A DNA stretch of 64,000 bases from Petrocella sp. FN5 (GTDB lineage Bacteria > Bacillota > Clostridia > Lachnospirales > Vallitaleaceae), in the NCBI RefSeq assembly GCF_029210395.1, contig NZ_JARGDP010000001.1, positions 1-64,000 of the forward strand. The letters run 5' to 3'. Positions 17,761 through 26,453 of this stretch are shown in pieces. The notes beneath the pieces are model-generated. The model was given only the letters and a program-made list of their open reading frames with translations. It was not told where the DNA came from and searched no databases. How positions within the stretch are numbered: the stretch's first letter is position 1; every line of letters starts with the position of its first letter. The position numbers and the translations under genes were made by a program.

Positions 17761-18447
17761 TCAATCATCTTGTTCAGACTTGATACCTTCATAAATAGAT
17801 TGCATTTCTAAGTCCAAGAGTGTAATAGAGTTGGCGCAATCCAATAAACGATCACGAAGATCTTCGGAGACCTCATCTTGGGTCTTGTATTTCAACTTGT
17901 GTTCTAGACTGGCCCAGAAATCCATAGCGATGGTACGAATCTGTACCTCAACTTTGACATGTTCTGTCGAGTCGGAAAGAAATATAGGCACAGCAACAAT
18001 GAGATGGAGACTTCTGTATCCGTTTGACTTTGGGCTCTCAATATAATCATTACGCCGTATCAAGGTGACATCATCTTGTTGTATTAAAAAAGCAGCAATT
18101 CGATCGATGTCGTTAATGTAGTTGCAGATAACACGAATACCGGCTACATCCGACAAGTTGTTCCATATACTTTGGGTGTTGATTTCCAGATCTTTTTTCA
18201 TGAGTTTATCCATGATGCTCTGTGGTGACTTGAGTCTGTATTCAATATGATGAATAGGACTATGGTCGTGTTTGATCTGGAATTCTTCATCTAGTATTTC
18301 CAACTTGGTGCGTACCTCTTTAATCGCGGCTCGGTACAGTTGTTGTATGACCCCAAATTCTTGAATATTTTCAATAAACTCTGTATTTTTCAGGATGTCA
18401 AGGTGCTTATTACCTATATTCATCTGTAATATTTTATGAAATTCCAT
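17761..18447 (-). CDS. Small alarmone synthetase (RelA/SpoT-domain GTP pyrophosphokinase)
   Basis: The 228-residue protein carries only the (p)ppGpp synthetase domain and no hydrolase, TGS or ACT domain, so it belongs to the RelQ/YjbM class. HHIEYRLKSPQSIMDKLMKK (about residues 66-85), DVAGIRVIC, the G-loop-like ESPKSNGYRSLHLIV, and the acidic/aromatic motif VEVQIRTIAMDFWASLEHKLKYK are all present. It makes ppGpp or pppGpp from GDP or GTP and ATP, likely as a tetramer. The start follows AGGAGTATATGT. Transcription control is not visible. Confidence 0.93.
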   Translation of the reverse strand: MEFHKILQMNIGNKHLDILKNTEFIENIQEFGVIQQLYRAAIKEVRTKLEILDEEFQIKHDHSPIHHIEYRLKSPQSIMDKLMKKDLEINTQSIWNNLSDVAGIRVICNYINDIDRIAAFLIQQDDVTLIRRNDYIESPKSNGYRSLHLIVAVPIFLSDSTEHVKVEVQIRTIAMDFWASLEHKLKYKTQDEVSEDLRDRLLDCANSITLLDLEMQSIYEGIKSEQDD

Positions 18448-18698
18448 ACATATACTCCTATCGTCATTTGTGATGCTTTGAGTATATCAGAACATGTCGA
18501 AAGTTCATATAAATAATGTATAAATAAACATTAAAAATATATTTATAATCAAAACCTAATAGAATCCATCAAAATAGCGAATGATCCACATGCCTAAGTC
18601 GTCTTATGACAATAGGGTTACAAAATCATGCATATCTAGATTGAAAGTGAACATATCTGCTATAATAAGTATGACCGATGGGTCGAAGGAGGTTTCTT

Positions 18699-20795
18699 AT
18701 GAAGTTGATTAGAATTATAACACTAAGTCTTATACTATCTGCAATATATATCATCACATCAAGCATGCTGACCATCCAGGGCCATGCCCAAGATATTCGT
18801 TTGATTGTAGATGGAAAAGACATAACAGAATTGTCCACACCCATTATTCAAAATGGTAGAACCATGGTACCCATACGGTTTGTTACAGAGGAAATTGGAG
18901 CAACCGTTAACTGGGACCCCAATAATAGAACAGTTGAAGTCATTAAAGGAAATCAAAGTGTTTTTCTCAAGATTGGTAGCGCTTTAGTAGGCTATAATCA
19001 AGGCGCTTCTTATCAAGTGAGTGATGTGACACCCCTCATCCTTGGGGGTCGTACTTATGTACCACTGAGATTAATCAGTAACGCTTTTGGCATTGGTATT
19101 GAGTGGGTGAATGAGACAAGGGAAGTTCTTGTAGACTCGAATAAAACATCTGTAAAAGCACCCTTTCATGAGGTTGTCATATCATCCCTTTCCCCAGGAC
19201 AAACGATTCAAGGTAAAACAGCAGTAACGTTCACCTTTGGTGACCGTTATAAGACATCGCTTGCAGAGACGCGATTGCTTCTTGTGGACCGACAAACAGC
19301 TACCGGTTTTGTTGTCGGTAGAAGCTTGGGCGATTCAAATAGCCTAATATATGTGCCTTCCCTTGAAGAGAATGGAAATAAGGTCATGGTTGTTGCACTC
19401 TATGATAAGAACAATAAACTAATCGCTGCAGATGCAGTGCCGGTGGTTATTTCAGTAACGCCTAATATTGTATTAGAAGGACTTACTCATGATGAAGTCA
19501 TTCAGAAAACAGTGGTACTTAAGCCGAATGTGAATTTCATAGCGGAACATCTTACTTATGAGCTTACCAATCTAAGCACCGGTAAAGTTATAACGGTCAT
19601 TGAACAAGATCCTTTTGGTTCGTATACGTGGACACCTACTAAATCCCAAGAAGGGAATTATAGTGTTAAAGTGATGGCCTATGATGCTACGGGAAAGGTC
19701 TACCATAGTGCACCCTATACTTTTAGTGTTCAGGTTGAAGCAAGCCTTAGCTTGACCGGCGTCACGACAGGTATGACGGTGAATAAGCCAGTCACCTTGC
19801 TGGCATCAAGGAATTTTGATGTAAGAGAAACAACCTACTTAATCAAAGATGAAAAAACGGGTGTGGAAACGGTACTGGCAACCCTACCTTATGGTGGTTA
19901 TAGATGGTTTCCAGATCAAAGCTTTTCTGGAAATAAAGCACTAAAAGTCAGAGTGATTGATGCAGGCGGAACAACACGAGAAAGTGCTTATATTCAAGTG
20001 AAAGTAGATGGTAGTCCAAGACTCCAACTCTCAGGTGTCGGTCCTAATCAAGTATTAACCGGTGAAACGAAGCTTAATGTAAATAGTAATGTGACAATGG
20101 ATAAAGTCAATTATATTCTGATTAATAAAAGTACAGGGTCAACCAAGATTGTCGGACAAGATATTCCGGCTGATAGTGAATGGATATTTAAGCCAACAGC
20201 ATCCGATGGGGGGCAAGTATCATTGAAAGCGGAAGGTTACTACAATGGTACTAAAATCATATCAGAGACCATAGATTTTAGGATATATTTGGATAAAACC
20301 TTTGGTCCAAAGGCCATAATAGAAAAAGACAAGTTTCTAGCATTTTCATCCGGTATGGCAAAGACATCTTGGAACAGTACAGGCATGTCGGCGGCGTTAC
20401 AAACAGCACAAGCCATATTAGAAACCGGTTGGGGACAAAGCGTGCCAAGGGATAAATACAGTGGTAAGTTTTCTTATAACCTTTTTGGTATAAAAGGTTC
20501 AGCAACCAATGGATCTGTCACGTCTAATACATGGGAAGTCTATAATGGCGTAACCTATAGAGTAGATGCGAATTTTAGAGCATACAATAACGCACAAGAA
20601 AGCTGGAACGATCATAAAAGCTTGTTGTTCAATGCAGATCGATATGCACCTTTTAGAGATGTGATGTATCACAGTAGCTTAGGTGCATGGGCCATTAAGC
20701 GAGCAGGGTATGCAACGGATCCACAATATCCGATTAAGCTGATGAAGTTAATTCGACAATACAACTTGAAGGAGTTAGATAGAGTTGGCATTTAA
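18699..20795 (+). CDS. Secreted N-acetylglucosaminidase with copper-amine-oxidase-like N-terminal domains
   Basis: The 698-residue product has a signal peptide (about 1-30), then two copper-amine-oxidase-N-like stalk units (LIVDGKDI...MVPIRFVTEEIGATVNWD and TYVPLRLISNAFGIGIEW). Several Ig-like repeats of about 95 residues follow (GVTTGMTVNKPV, GVGPNQVLTGET). The C-terminal mannosyl-glycoprotein endo-beta-N-acetylglucosaminidase domain contains ALQTAQAILETGWGQSVP, whose glutamate is the likely catalytic residue. It probably cuts cell-wall glycan. ATG 18699 follows AAGGAGG; ATG 18678 does not. No SLH or sortase motif is seen. Confidence 0.88.
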   Translation: MKLIRIITLSLILSAIYIITSSMLTIQGHAQDIRLIVDGKDITELSTPIIQNGRTMVPIRFVTEEIGATVNWDPNNRTVEVIKGNQSVFLKIGSALVGYNQGASYQVSDVTPLILGGRTYVPLRLISNAFGIGIEWVNETREVLVDSNKTSVKAPFHEVVISSLSPGQTIQGKTAVTFTFGDRYKTSLAETRLLLVDRQTATGFVVGRSLGDSNSLIYVPSLEENGNKVMVVALYDKNNKLIAADAVPVVISVTPNIVLEGLTHDEVIQKTVVLKPNVNFIAEHLTYELTNLSTGKVITVIEQDPFGSYTWTPTKSQEGNYSVKVMAYDATGKVYHSAPYTFSVQVEASLSLTGVTTGMTVNKPVTLLASRNFDVRETTYLIKDEKTGVETVLATLPYGGYRWFPDQSFSGNKALKVRVIDAGGTTRESAYIQVKVDGSPRLQLSGVGPNQVLTGETKLNVNSNVTMDKVNYILINKSTGSTKIVGQDIPADSEWIFKPTASDGGQVSLKAEGYYNGTKIISETIDFRIYLDKTFGPKAIIEKDKFLAFSSGMAKTSWNSTGMSAALQTAQAILETGWGQSVPRDKYSGKFSYNLFGIKGSATNGSVTSNTWEVYNGVTYRVDANFRAYNNAQESWNDHKSLLFNADRYAPFRDVMYHSSLGAWAIKRAGYATDPQYPIKLMKLIRQYNLKELDRVGI

Positions 20796-20822
20796 TTCAT
20801 AGTTGGAATGTGTAACTCACTA

Positions 20823-20871
20823 AAACAGGACCCAGACAAAGGCTAGATGCCTTTGACTGGGTCCTGTTTCT
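20823..20871. terminator. Terminator between the glucosaminidase and b5 lipoprotein genes
   Basis: A long two-part stem (AACAGGACCCAG / CTGGGTCCTGTT and CAAAGGC / GCCTTTG) lies between convergent genes. It has modest T-runs on both strands. Confidence 0.85.
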
Positions 20872-20897
20872 TCATCAAGATAAGAGATAACACCTTA

Positions 20898-21302
20898 TTA
20901 TTCGACAATTATACCTATTTTTGTTGCCAGTTCAAGATTTTTTACACCATGAGGTGCTTTTTCGATTTTGCCGGTTAAGTCTGTTCCGGCGTATTGACCA
21001 TTATGGGTACCATTAGCCCATTGGGGAATATCCGATACATCATAAATGATGTTGTTATGTGCGACATATGCAGGCATACCATCTTTACCATTATAGGAAG
21101 CTAAAGCCTCTAGGGTTAATTCAATGTTTTCTATATCTGTAGCAGGTTCATCCATACCCGTATCAGGTTCATCGGTGTCAATAGGTTGTTCATCTTCAAT
21201 GGGCACATCTGCCTCATCAATTGGAACAATGGTAGCCTCATCCGATTGACAACCGGTTAGGGATAATGTTAATACTACAAGAGTTATTAGGAACCATTTC
21301 AT
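20898..21302 (-). CDS. Lipoprotein with a cytochrome b5-like haem-binding domain
   Basis: The 134-residue product starts with a lipoprotein signal (LTLSLTGC, Cys 18). A highly acidic, proline-rich tether follows to about residue 60, then a small cytochrome b5-like domain (ELTLEALASYNGKDGMPAYV). H100 in NGTHNGQYAGTDLT and H118 in KAPHG are the two expected haem ligands. It should sit outside the membrane as a b-type electron carrier. The neighbouring membrane protein, transcribed in the same direction upstream, has several His residues suited to haem and is a plausible redox partner. Its own promoter lies at 21365-21393. Confidence 0.82.
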   Translation of the reverse strand: MKWFLITLVVLTLSLTGCQSDEATIVPIDEADVPIEDEQPIDTDEPDTGMDEPATDIENIELTLEALASYNGKDGMPAYVAHNNIIYDVSDIPQWANGTHNGQYAGTDLTGKIEKAPHGVKNLELATKIGIIVE

Positions 21303-21364
21303 ATCATCACCACTTTCTTTAAACAGTCTGGGTTAATTAAAGTGTTAAAACTAAGTTTCTCAAA

Positions 21365-21393
21365 ATTATAGACTATTGCATATAAAAGTTCAA
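21365..21393 (-). promoter_or_regulatory. Promoter of the b5 lipoprotein gene
   Basis: On the reverse strand TTGAAC (21388-21393) and TATAAT (21365-21370) are 17 bases apart. The dispersed palindrome at 21401-21417 abuts the -35 box, which suits an activator or repressor site. Confidence 0.6.
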
Positions 21394-21400
21394 CTATATA

Positions 21401-21417
21401 GTTTTGACACTTTAACC
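21401..21417 (+). repeat. Dispersed imperfect palindrome, copy upstream of the b5 lipoprotein
   Basis: GTTTTGACACTTTAACC, flanked by GTTCAACTATATA, is a copy of the recurring element. The flank is shared with the copies near 5273 and 13927. Confidence 0.5.
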
Positions 21418-21422
21418 ATAGG

Positions 21423-21794
21423 TTAAATAAAATACCAAGGACGTAGATAATGAAGTAAAAAGAGTAATACAATCAAAACACCCATATATCGATGGACCTT
21501 TGCTAAAGATCTCTTTTTGCTACGTTTATAAAGCAGACCTAAAAAACCATTCAAAGCCAAAACCAATAATAACAATGAGCCGGTATGAAAGTCAAAACGA
21601 CCCAGTTTCAGATAACCATGAATAAGTCCGGATAGTATTAATAGACCACCGACATAGGGATGCATTTTACGACCTTTTTTTAAGAATTGATTATAGTTTT
21701 TGTTTTTTCCCTTTAGCCAACGTTTGTTCACTTCAATAGCAATTGGAAAGGAGAGGAGCACAAATAATAAAAAAGCGTTGAACCAACCCAACAT
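21423..21794 (-). CDS. Four-helix membrane protein with b-type haem ligands
   Basis: The 123-residue protein has four predicted helices (about 2-24, 47-64, 70-88 and 103-118). Histidines near helix ends at 45 (KMHPYVGG), 59 (LIHGYL), 70, 101 (KVHRYMG) and 115 (LLHYLRPW) are placed like those of small cytochrome b561 or ferric-reductase-like proteins. I infer that it carries electrons across the membrane to the b5 lipoprotein encoded 120 bases downstream. It is preceded by a Fur box, tying it to iron supply. The ATG follows GAAAGGA. The function is an inference from layout, not a named family match. Confidence 0.65.
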   Translation of the reverse strand: MLGWFNAFLLFVLLSFPIAIEVNKRWLKGKNKNYNQFLKKGRKMHPYVGGLLILSGLIHGYLKLGRFDFHTGSLLLLVLALNGFLGLLYKRSKKRSLAKVHRYMGVLIVLLFLLHYLRPWYFI

Positions 21795-21847
21795 GTAATC
21801 AGTCCTTTCAAGGTAAGTATAATCCGAATAACAATGTAGCGCTTGAA

Positions 21848-21866
21848 GATAATCATTATCATTAAC
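21848..21866. promoter_or_regulatory. Fur box overlapping the transcription start of the membrane cytochrome gene
   Basis: GATAATCATTATCATTAAC contains the 6-1-6 inverted repeat GATAAT-C-ATTATC expected for Fur. On the reverse strand it directly follows a -10 TATAAT (21873-21878) with a weak -35 TAGAAA (21896-21901) 17 bases away, so bound Fur would block initiation. Confidence 0.7.
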
Positions 21867-21924
21867 AATCTCATTATAGCATAATAAGATTAGAATTTCT
21901 ATTGTAATGACACAACTTTCTCAG

Positions 21925-21999
21925 AGGATTTCTTAGCTCTTGAATAACAAGGTAGCCTCATCCATTACTAAGAAATCCTATAAATGGGATTCTTGAGTT
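21925..21999 (+). other. Attenuator-like leader with mutually exclusive hairpins
   Basis: AGGATTTCTTAG (21925-21936) pairs perfectly with CTAAGAAATCCT (21968-21979). The second arm can instead pair, with small bulges, with GGGATTCTTGAG (21987-21998), which runs into T5 like a terminator. Such rivalry is typical of antiterminator/terminator switches. The next gene, lemA, starts 200 bases later. No known riboswitch is recognised, and the rest of the 21795-22194 gap holds nothing else I can name beyond the Fur region. Confidence 0.4.
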
Positions 22000-22194
22000 T
22001 TTATATAGGGTTAAGAGATCCATTATTGTCAATATTAAGTGAAAAGCATTAAAAAATGATTAAATCGATTGGCATATCATAGTAAGGCATAAAGTATAAT
22101 GGTACAATATAGAAGATATTTTGTTATTATGCTCATACAGTTATAGTAGGCATCCTAACAATCAAGAAAATGAAAATTCAGAAGAGGTGTTAAT

Positions 22195-22773
22195 ATGAAA
22201 AAAGGTAGTATAGCATTAATCGTTATAGCAGTAGTCGTCTTAGTCATCTTTGGTACAGGTGGCATGGTGGTATCAAGATACAACAGTTTGGTCGTTTTAG
22301 ATGAAGAGGTTAGTATGTCTCTAAGCCAGATAGATAATCAATTACAAAGAAGAAATGACTTAATTCCAAACTTGGTTGAAACCGTAAAAGGATTCGCCAG
22401 TCAAGAACAAGAAATATTTAATAACATAGCAGATGCACGTGCACGAATGATGGGTGCTGGTACAGTGGGGGAACAAGCAGAAGCTGACGCACAATTGTCC
22501 GGTGCTTTATCAAGATTGCTTGCAATATCAGAAAGCTATCCGGAGCTAAAATCAGATGCTAATTTCAGACAATTAGCCGATGAACTGGCAGGAACTGAAA
22601 ATAGAATTGCCGTAGCTAGACAAGATTACAATTCTGTGGCCAGAAATTTTAATAGTACTGCGAAGCAGTTCCCTATGAACCTTTTTGCCAGAACATTTGG
22701 TTTTGAGTCGGCAGAATACTTTGAAGCCAGTGAAGGCGCAAGTGAAGTCCCTACTGTAGATTTTAATAATTAG
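22195..22773 (+). CDS. lemA: LemA-family protein
   Basis: The 192-residue protein has an N-terminal membrane helix (about 4-26) and a long helical-bundle domain outside or along the membrane. The signature YNSLVVLDEEVSMSLSQIDNQLQRRNDLIPNLVETVKG (a family hallmark near residues 30-66) and VARQDYNSVARNFNSTAKQFPMNLFARTFGF near the end are diagnostic. LemA proteins have no firm function, but they often pair with TPM-domain proteins, as here: the next gene starts 11 bases later. GAGGTG precedes the ATG. Confidence 0.93.
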   Translation: MKKGSIALIVIAVVVLVIFGTGGMVVSRYNSLVVLDEEVSMSLSQIDNQLQRRNDLIPNLVETVKGFASQEQEIFNNIADARARMMGAGTVGEQAEADAQLSGALSRLLAISESYPELKSDANFRQLADELAGTENRIAVARQDYNSVARNFNSTAKQFPMNLFARTFGFESAEYFEASEGASEVPTVDFNN

Positions 22774-22784
22774 GGGGGATTAGA

Positions 22785-23546
22785 TTGAAGAAAACTATAG
22801 CAGCGTTGTTTATTCTATCTATGCTGCTTTCTATGTCGGTGATATTTGGTCAAAGCTATCCAAGCCATACCACAGAATTCTATGTCAATGATTTTGCGGG
22901 TATTCTTTCGACTGCAACTGAGGAAGCCATCATGAATATTTCAGTGCCTTTGGCGCAAGAAACAGGTGCGCAGATTGTTGTTGTTACTGTAGATAGCTTA
23001 GAAGGTCAGGATATTGAGTCTTATGCGCTTAATCTTTTTAGAGAGTGGGGCATTGGAGATGCAACGAAGAACAATGGTTTACTATTGTTGGTATCTCTAA
23101 ATGATCGACGATCTCGTATTGAAGTGGGTTACGGTCTAGAGGGTGCCTTAAATGATGCAAAAACAGGACGGATACAAGATGACTACCTTATTGGGCATTT
23201 TCAAGAGGGCAATTATGATGCAGGTATCATAGGAACATATTTAAAACTTGCAGAAGAAGTATTTATAGAGTACGGCCTTGATGAAGCGGCGATTACCAGT
23301 CAGAATGTTTATTATTATCCCAGTACGGAAGAGGAAGAAGGAAATATAAGAATATTCCATGTGATTCTTATTATAATCGGCATCATGCTTATGATGTTAG
23401 ACTTAATATTTAATCGTGGACGCATGACAAGAGTTGTGTTGTATATGATTGTAAGGAATTCAGGTAGAGGCGGCGGTAGCGGTGGCAGCGGATTTGGTGG
23501 CGGTGGCGGTCGAAGTGGCGGCGGTGGAAGCTCTAGAGGCTGGTAG
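22785..23546 (+). CDS. TPM-domain membrane protein with a glycine-rich tail (YgcG-like)
   Basis: The 253-residue product has a signal peptide (about 1-23), a TPM domain outside the membrane (FYVNDFAGILS, GAQIVVVTVDSLEGQDIESYA, GLLLLVSLNDRRSRIEVGYGLEG), one membrane helix near residues 189-207 and a C-terminal low-complexity tail very rich in Gly and Ser, ending SSRGW. TPM proteins have been linked to photosystem repair in plants and to unknown envelope roles in bacteria. Start TTG 22785 follows a GGGGGGAT site. It forms an operon with lemA, the usual partner. Confidence 0.9.
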   Translation: MKKTIAALFILSMLLSMSVIFGQSYPSHTTEFYVNDFAGILSTATEEAIMNISVPLAQETGAQIVVVTVDSLEGQDIESYALNLFREWGIGDATKNNGLLLLVSLNDRRSRIEVGYGLEGALNDAKTGRIQDDYLIGHFQEGNYDAGIIGTYLKLAEEVFIEYGLDEAAITSQNVYYYPSTEEEEGNIRIFHVILIIIGIMLMMLDLIFNRGRMTRVVLYMIVRNSGRGGGSGGSGFGGGGGRSGGGGSSRGW

Positions 23547-23632
23547 TTTAGTAACCTATGGTACCGTAATCTCTAAGGATGAAGTCTATAATAATGACTA
23601 TAAACCAATCAAATCCTTAAGGAGGACCAACT

Positions 23633-23971
23633 ATGGAACAGTTTATTAAAAACATAGAATTTTCACAAGCCATGGAGATGGCAAGCCTTGTTAATTATCA
23701 AACGGGACAGGTTGTAAGTCGAACTTTAGCACAAGGAAAGAACCTAAGCATGACACTTTTTGCCTTTGATCAAGGAGAGGAAATCAGCTCCCATGCCTCA
23801 TCTGGAGATGCCATGGTGTATGTTATGGATGGTGAAACAGAGATTACGATTGGTGAAGAGGTGTTTTTTCTAAAAAAAGGAGAAACCATCATAATGCCTT
23901 CAAATGTGCCACATGCTTTGCTGGCTAAGAAACAATTTAAAATGCTACTTGTTGTTGTATTTAAGCCATAA
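23633..23971 (+). CDS. Cupin-domain protein
   Basis: The 112-residue product is a single small cupin barrel. SSHASSGDAMVYVMDGETEI is cupin motif 1 (G-x5-H-x-H-like with one His replaced), and GETIIMPSNVPHALLA is motif 2 with a histidine. Metal binding through His and Glu is probable, but the substrate is unknown; such proteins range from sugar isomerases to sensors. TAAGGAGG precedes the ATG. It stands 86 bases after the TPM gene and 350 bases before the chemoreceptor, and the role in either unit is unclear. Confidence 0.82.
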   Translation: MEQFIKNIEFSQAMEMASLVNYQTGQVVSRTLAQGKNLSMTLFAFDQGEEISSHASSGDAMVYVMDGETEITIGEEVFFLKKGETIIMPSNVPHALLAKKQFKMLLVVVFKP

Positions 23972-24145
23972 GATTAAAAAGCCTTCTTAGAAAAAACAGG
24001 AAATAGAATAATTCTGGTTTTTAATAAAGGAAATGCGGGATTAACTGTACTTTTATGCTCTGTTGTAGTATAATTATACTTTAAGAAGAAAAATGAATAG
24101 AAATTCATTGGCAAGATTAATGTCAATCCTGTCCAATCTAATCAC

Positions 24146-24232
24146 ATAAATGAAACAGGCACAGCTGTCGAAAGATAGTGTCGCAAAGCTATGGGTCTAA
24201 GGGATGACTATGACTGCCAGGTTGCCGTTTGG
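24146..24232 (+). ncRNA. Cyclic di-GMP-I riboswitch (GEMM) aptamer
   Basis: The sequence shows the class I core: CACAG, the tetraloop stem GTCGAAAGA, the GTCGCAAAGCTATGGGTCTAA joining region and the receptor-side stem TGACTGCCAGGTTGCCG. This matches the GEMM consensus and its conserved order. It lies 90 bases upstream of the chemoreceptor ATG and is followed by an intrinsic terminator (24260-24297), so c-di-GMP probably decides whether the transcript continues. Whether the switch is on or off cannot be told by eye. Confidence 0.9.
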
Positions 24233-24259
24233 ACATAAGATAAATTACGCGTATCTCAC

Positions 24260-24297
24260 GAACCATCGGTCTTTATTTGACTGGTGGTTTTTATTAT
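24260..24297 (+). terminator. Riboswitch-linked terminator
   Basis: AACCATCGGTC pairs with GACTGGTGGTT and runs into T5, between the c-di-GMP aptamer and the chemoreceptor gene. Confidence 0.8.
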
Positions 24298-24319
24298 TTA
24301 AATACGAAAGGAGCATATT

Positions 24320-26309
24320 ATGAAAAGTATTAAAAGCAAATTGGTGGTTTATTTTTCAATATTAATTTTATTGATATCGGCCAGCTTTGGTGTTATTTCT
24401 CTAGTTATTATTGGTAGGACTGTAACGGAGAATGCGGAGGCATCATTGGTACTATTGGCAGAAGAGGGCGCCAAGCTCACGGAAAGTCGGATTGAAACAG
24501 GTATTCAATCACTAGAAACCATTGCAAAAATCAAGGAAATCGAAAGCATGGACTATGAACAGCAAAAAACGGTTATGGAAAAACAAATGATAGAATCGGG
24601 TTTTTTAGCTTTAGGGGTCGTTAGTCCAGACGGTACAACCAATTATCATGATGGAACAACCGCTGAACTTGGGGATAGGTCTTATGTTATAAAAGCATTT
24701 GAGGGAGAATCCAATGTTTCTGATGTTATTATCAGTAGAGTGACAAATTCTGCGGTATTAATGTTTGCCACACCTATTAAAAACAATGGTGAGGTTGTCG
24801 GGGTTTTAGTAGGACGACGAGATGGTAATGCGCTTAGTGTTATAACAGATGATCTTGGATATGGTGAAAACGGTTATGCTTATATGATTAATAATAAAGG
24901 TACGGTTGTGGCCCATATTGACCGTCAAATGGTCTTAGATCAATTTAATCCAATAAGCGCCTTAGAAGAAGATCCAAGTCTAGAATCATTGGCTGTTCAG
25001 TTTGAGACCATCATATCAGGTGAGGATAATGTAGATAGATACACATATGATGGAACGGATTTATATATCGGATACACGGGTATTGAAGGAACGGATTGGA
25101 TTATAGTTATAACAGCCAATGCGGGAGAGGTGCTACAGGCCATACCCACACTTCAAAAAAAGTATTTTGATAGCGACAGTGATTATACTTATTATCAGTA
25201 TAGCCCTATGTTATATTCTAGGGGATTCTATTGTGAAACCGATTATTGGGATTATTGAGCATTCCAAAAAAATTGCCAATTTGGATATTACTGAGGATGT
25301 ACCACAAGTCTATATTAGCAAAAAAGATGAAGTAGGATCACTTGCAAAAGCTTTTCAAAGTGTAACAGACAATTTACGTGAATTCATTAAACATATATCA
25401 GACACATCACAACAAGTTGCAGCGTCTTCAGAAGAATTAACAGCAACCAGTCAACAATCAGCATATGCAGCGGATGAAGTGGCTAGAACCATTGAGGAAA
25501 TTGCAAAAAGTGCCACAGAACAGGCAAAGGACACTGAAAATGGCGTTATGAGAACGGATGAAATCAGCCATATTATTGAAGAAGACCTTAAGGATATGAA
25601 GCAGGTAGATGTAGCTATGAGGCAATTGACCGTGCTTAAAGACGAAGGTACAGAGGTTATTATAGGTCTTAATACAAAAACCCAAAATAGCAACAAGGCC
25701 ATTGAAAAAATTTACCATAGTACATTAGAGACCAATCAGAGCGCAGATAGGATTGGACAGGCCAGTGAGCTTATCAGAGGCATAGCAGAACAAACCAACT
25801 TGTTGGCACTTAATGCAGCCATAGAAGCGGCAAGAGCTGGTGAAGCCGGAAAAGGCTTTGCAGTGGTTGCAGACGAAATCAGGAAACTGGCTGAGGAATC
25901 CACGACATCAGTAAAAGATATTAACGATATGTTGAAGAAGTTGCAAGATAACTCGAAAAGCTCTGTAAAGTCAATGGAAGAAGTTCAAGCAATTATTAAA
26001 GAACAGGTTGAAAGTGTTAGTATTACTGAAAGTAAATTTAACGGTATTTCCAAACAGGTCGAAGATGTTAAATCCATTATCAATAGAGCGCTAGATTCAG
26101 TTAGTATGATGGATGATAAAAAGAATGAGTTGGCAGAGATCATGCAAAGTTTAGCAGCGATAGCAGAAGAAAATGCTGCCGGTTCGGAAGAAACATCAGC
26201 TACGATGGAAGAACAAGCAGCATCGATGGCAGAGATCTCCAATGCCAGTGATGCTTTATCTCGACTGGCTGAGGATATGCAGACAAGGATTGCAAAATTC
26301 AAGTATTAG
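24320..26309 (+). pseudogene. Methyl-accepting chemotaxis protein, frameshifted at an A7 run
   Basis: Two overlapping ORFs make up one chemoreceptor. The first part has a membrane helix (about 7-30) and a dCache-like sensor (GYGENGYAYMINNKGTVVAHI) outside the membrane. It loses frame at the seven-A run at 25155-25161. Reading six A instead gives [16 protein letters not shown], the second membrane helix, followed by HAMP and a full signalling domain with [20 protein letters not shown] and pairs of EE methylation-type residues. The gene is therefore split by a single extra base: sequencing error, a real pseudogene, phase variation and polymerase slippage are all possible. It is controlled by the upstream c-di-GMP riboswitch. 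Confidence 0.85.
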
Positions 26310-26376
26310 GATTAGTAAAATGATTCCCTAAAAACCTTTCATGGCCGACTTATGAAATAGCTTGTTTTTGATTTAC

Positions 26377-26429
26377 TTGACATACGACGATGCGTCGGGT
26401 AATATGAGAGTATAACGACACAACGTCGG
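26377..26429 (+). promoter_or_regulatory. TetR-family promoter with two operators
   Basis: TTGACA (26377-26382) and TAATAT (26400-26405) are 17 bases apart. The spacer holds the palindrome CGACGATGCGTCG, and a second, related site ACGACACAACGTCGG lies at 26415-26429. Both share CGAC...GTCG arms, so the downstream TetR protein probably represses itself by covering the promoter. Confidence 0.7.
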
Positions 26430-26453
26430 ATTTCATAGGAGGCAAGGGCTGAG

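Noticed and set aside
21384-21420. A long near-palindromic element as a mobile-element end
   Set aside because: Similarity between copies is limited to 18-30 bases with no shared long body, no target duplication and no transposase, so a regulatory site is the better reading.
25451-26302. Reverse ORFs opposite the chemoreceptor
   Set aside because: The signalling domain's regular helix codons leave open frames on the other strand; nothing in them resembles a protein family.
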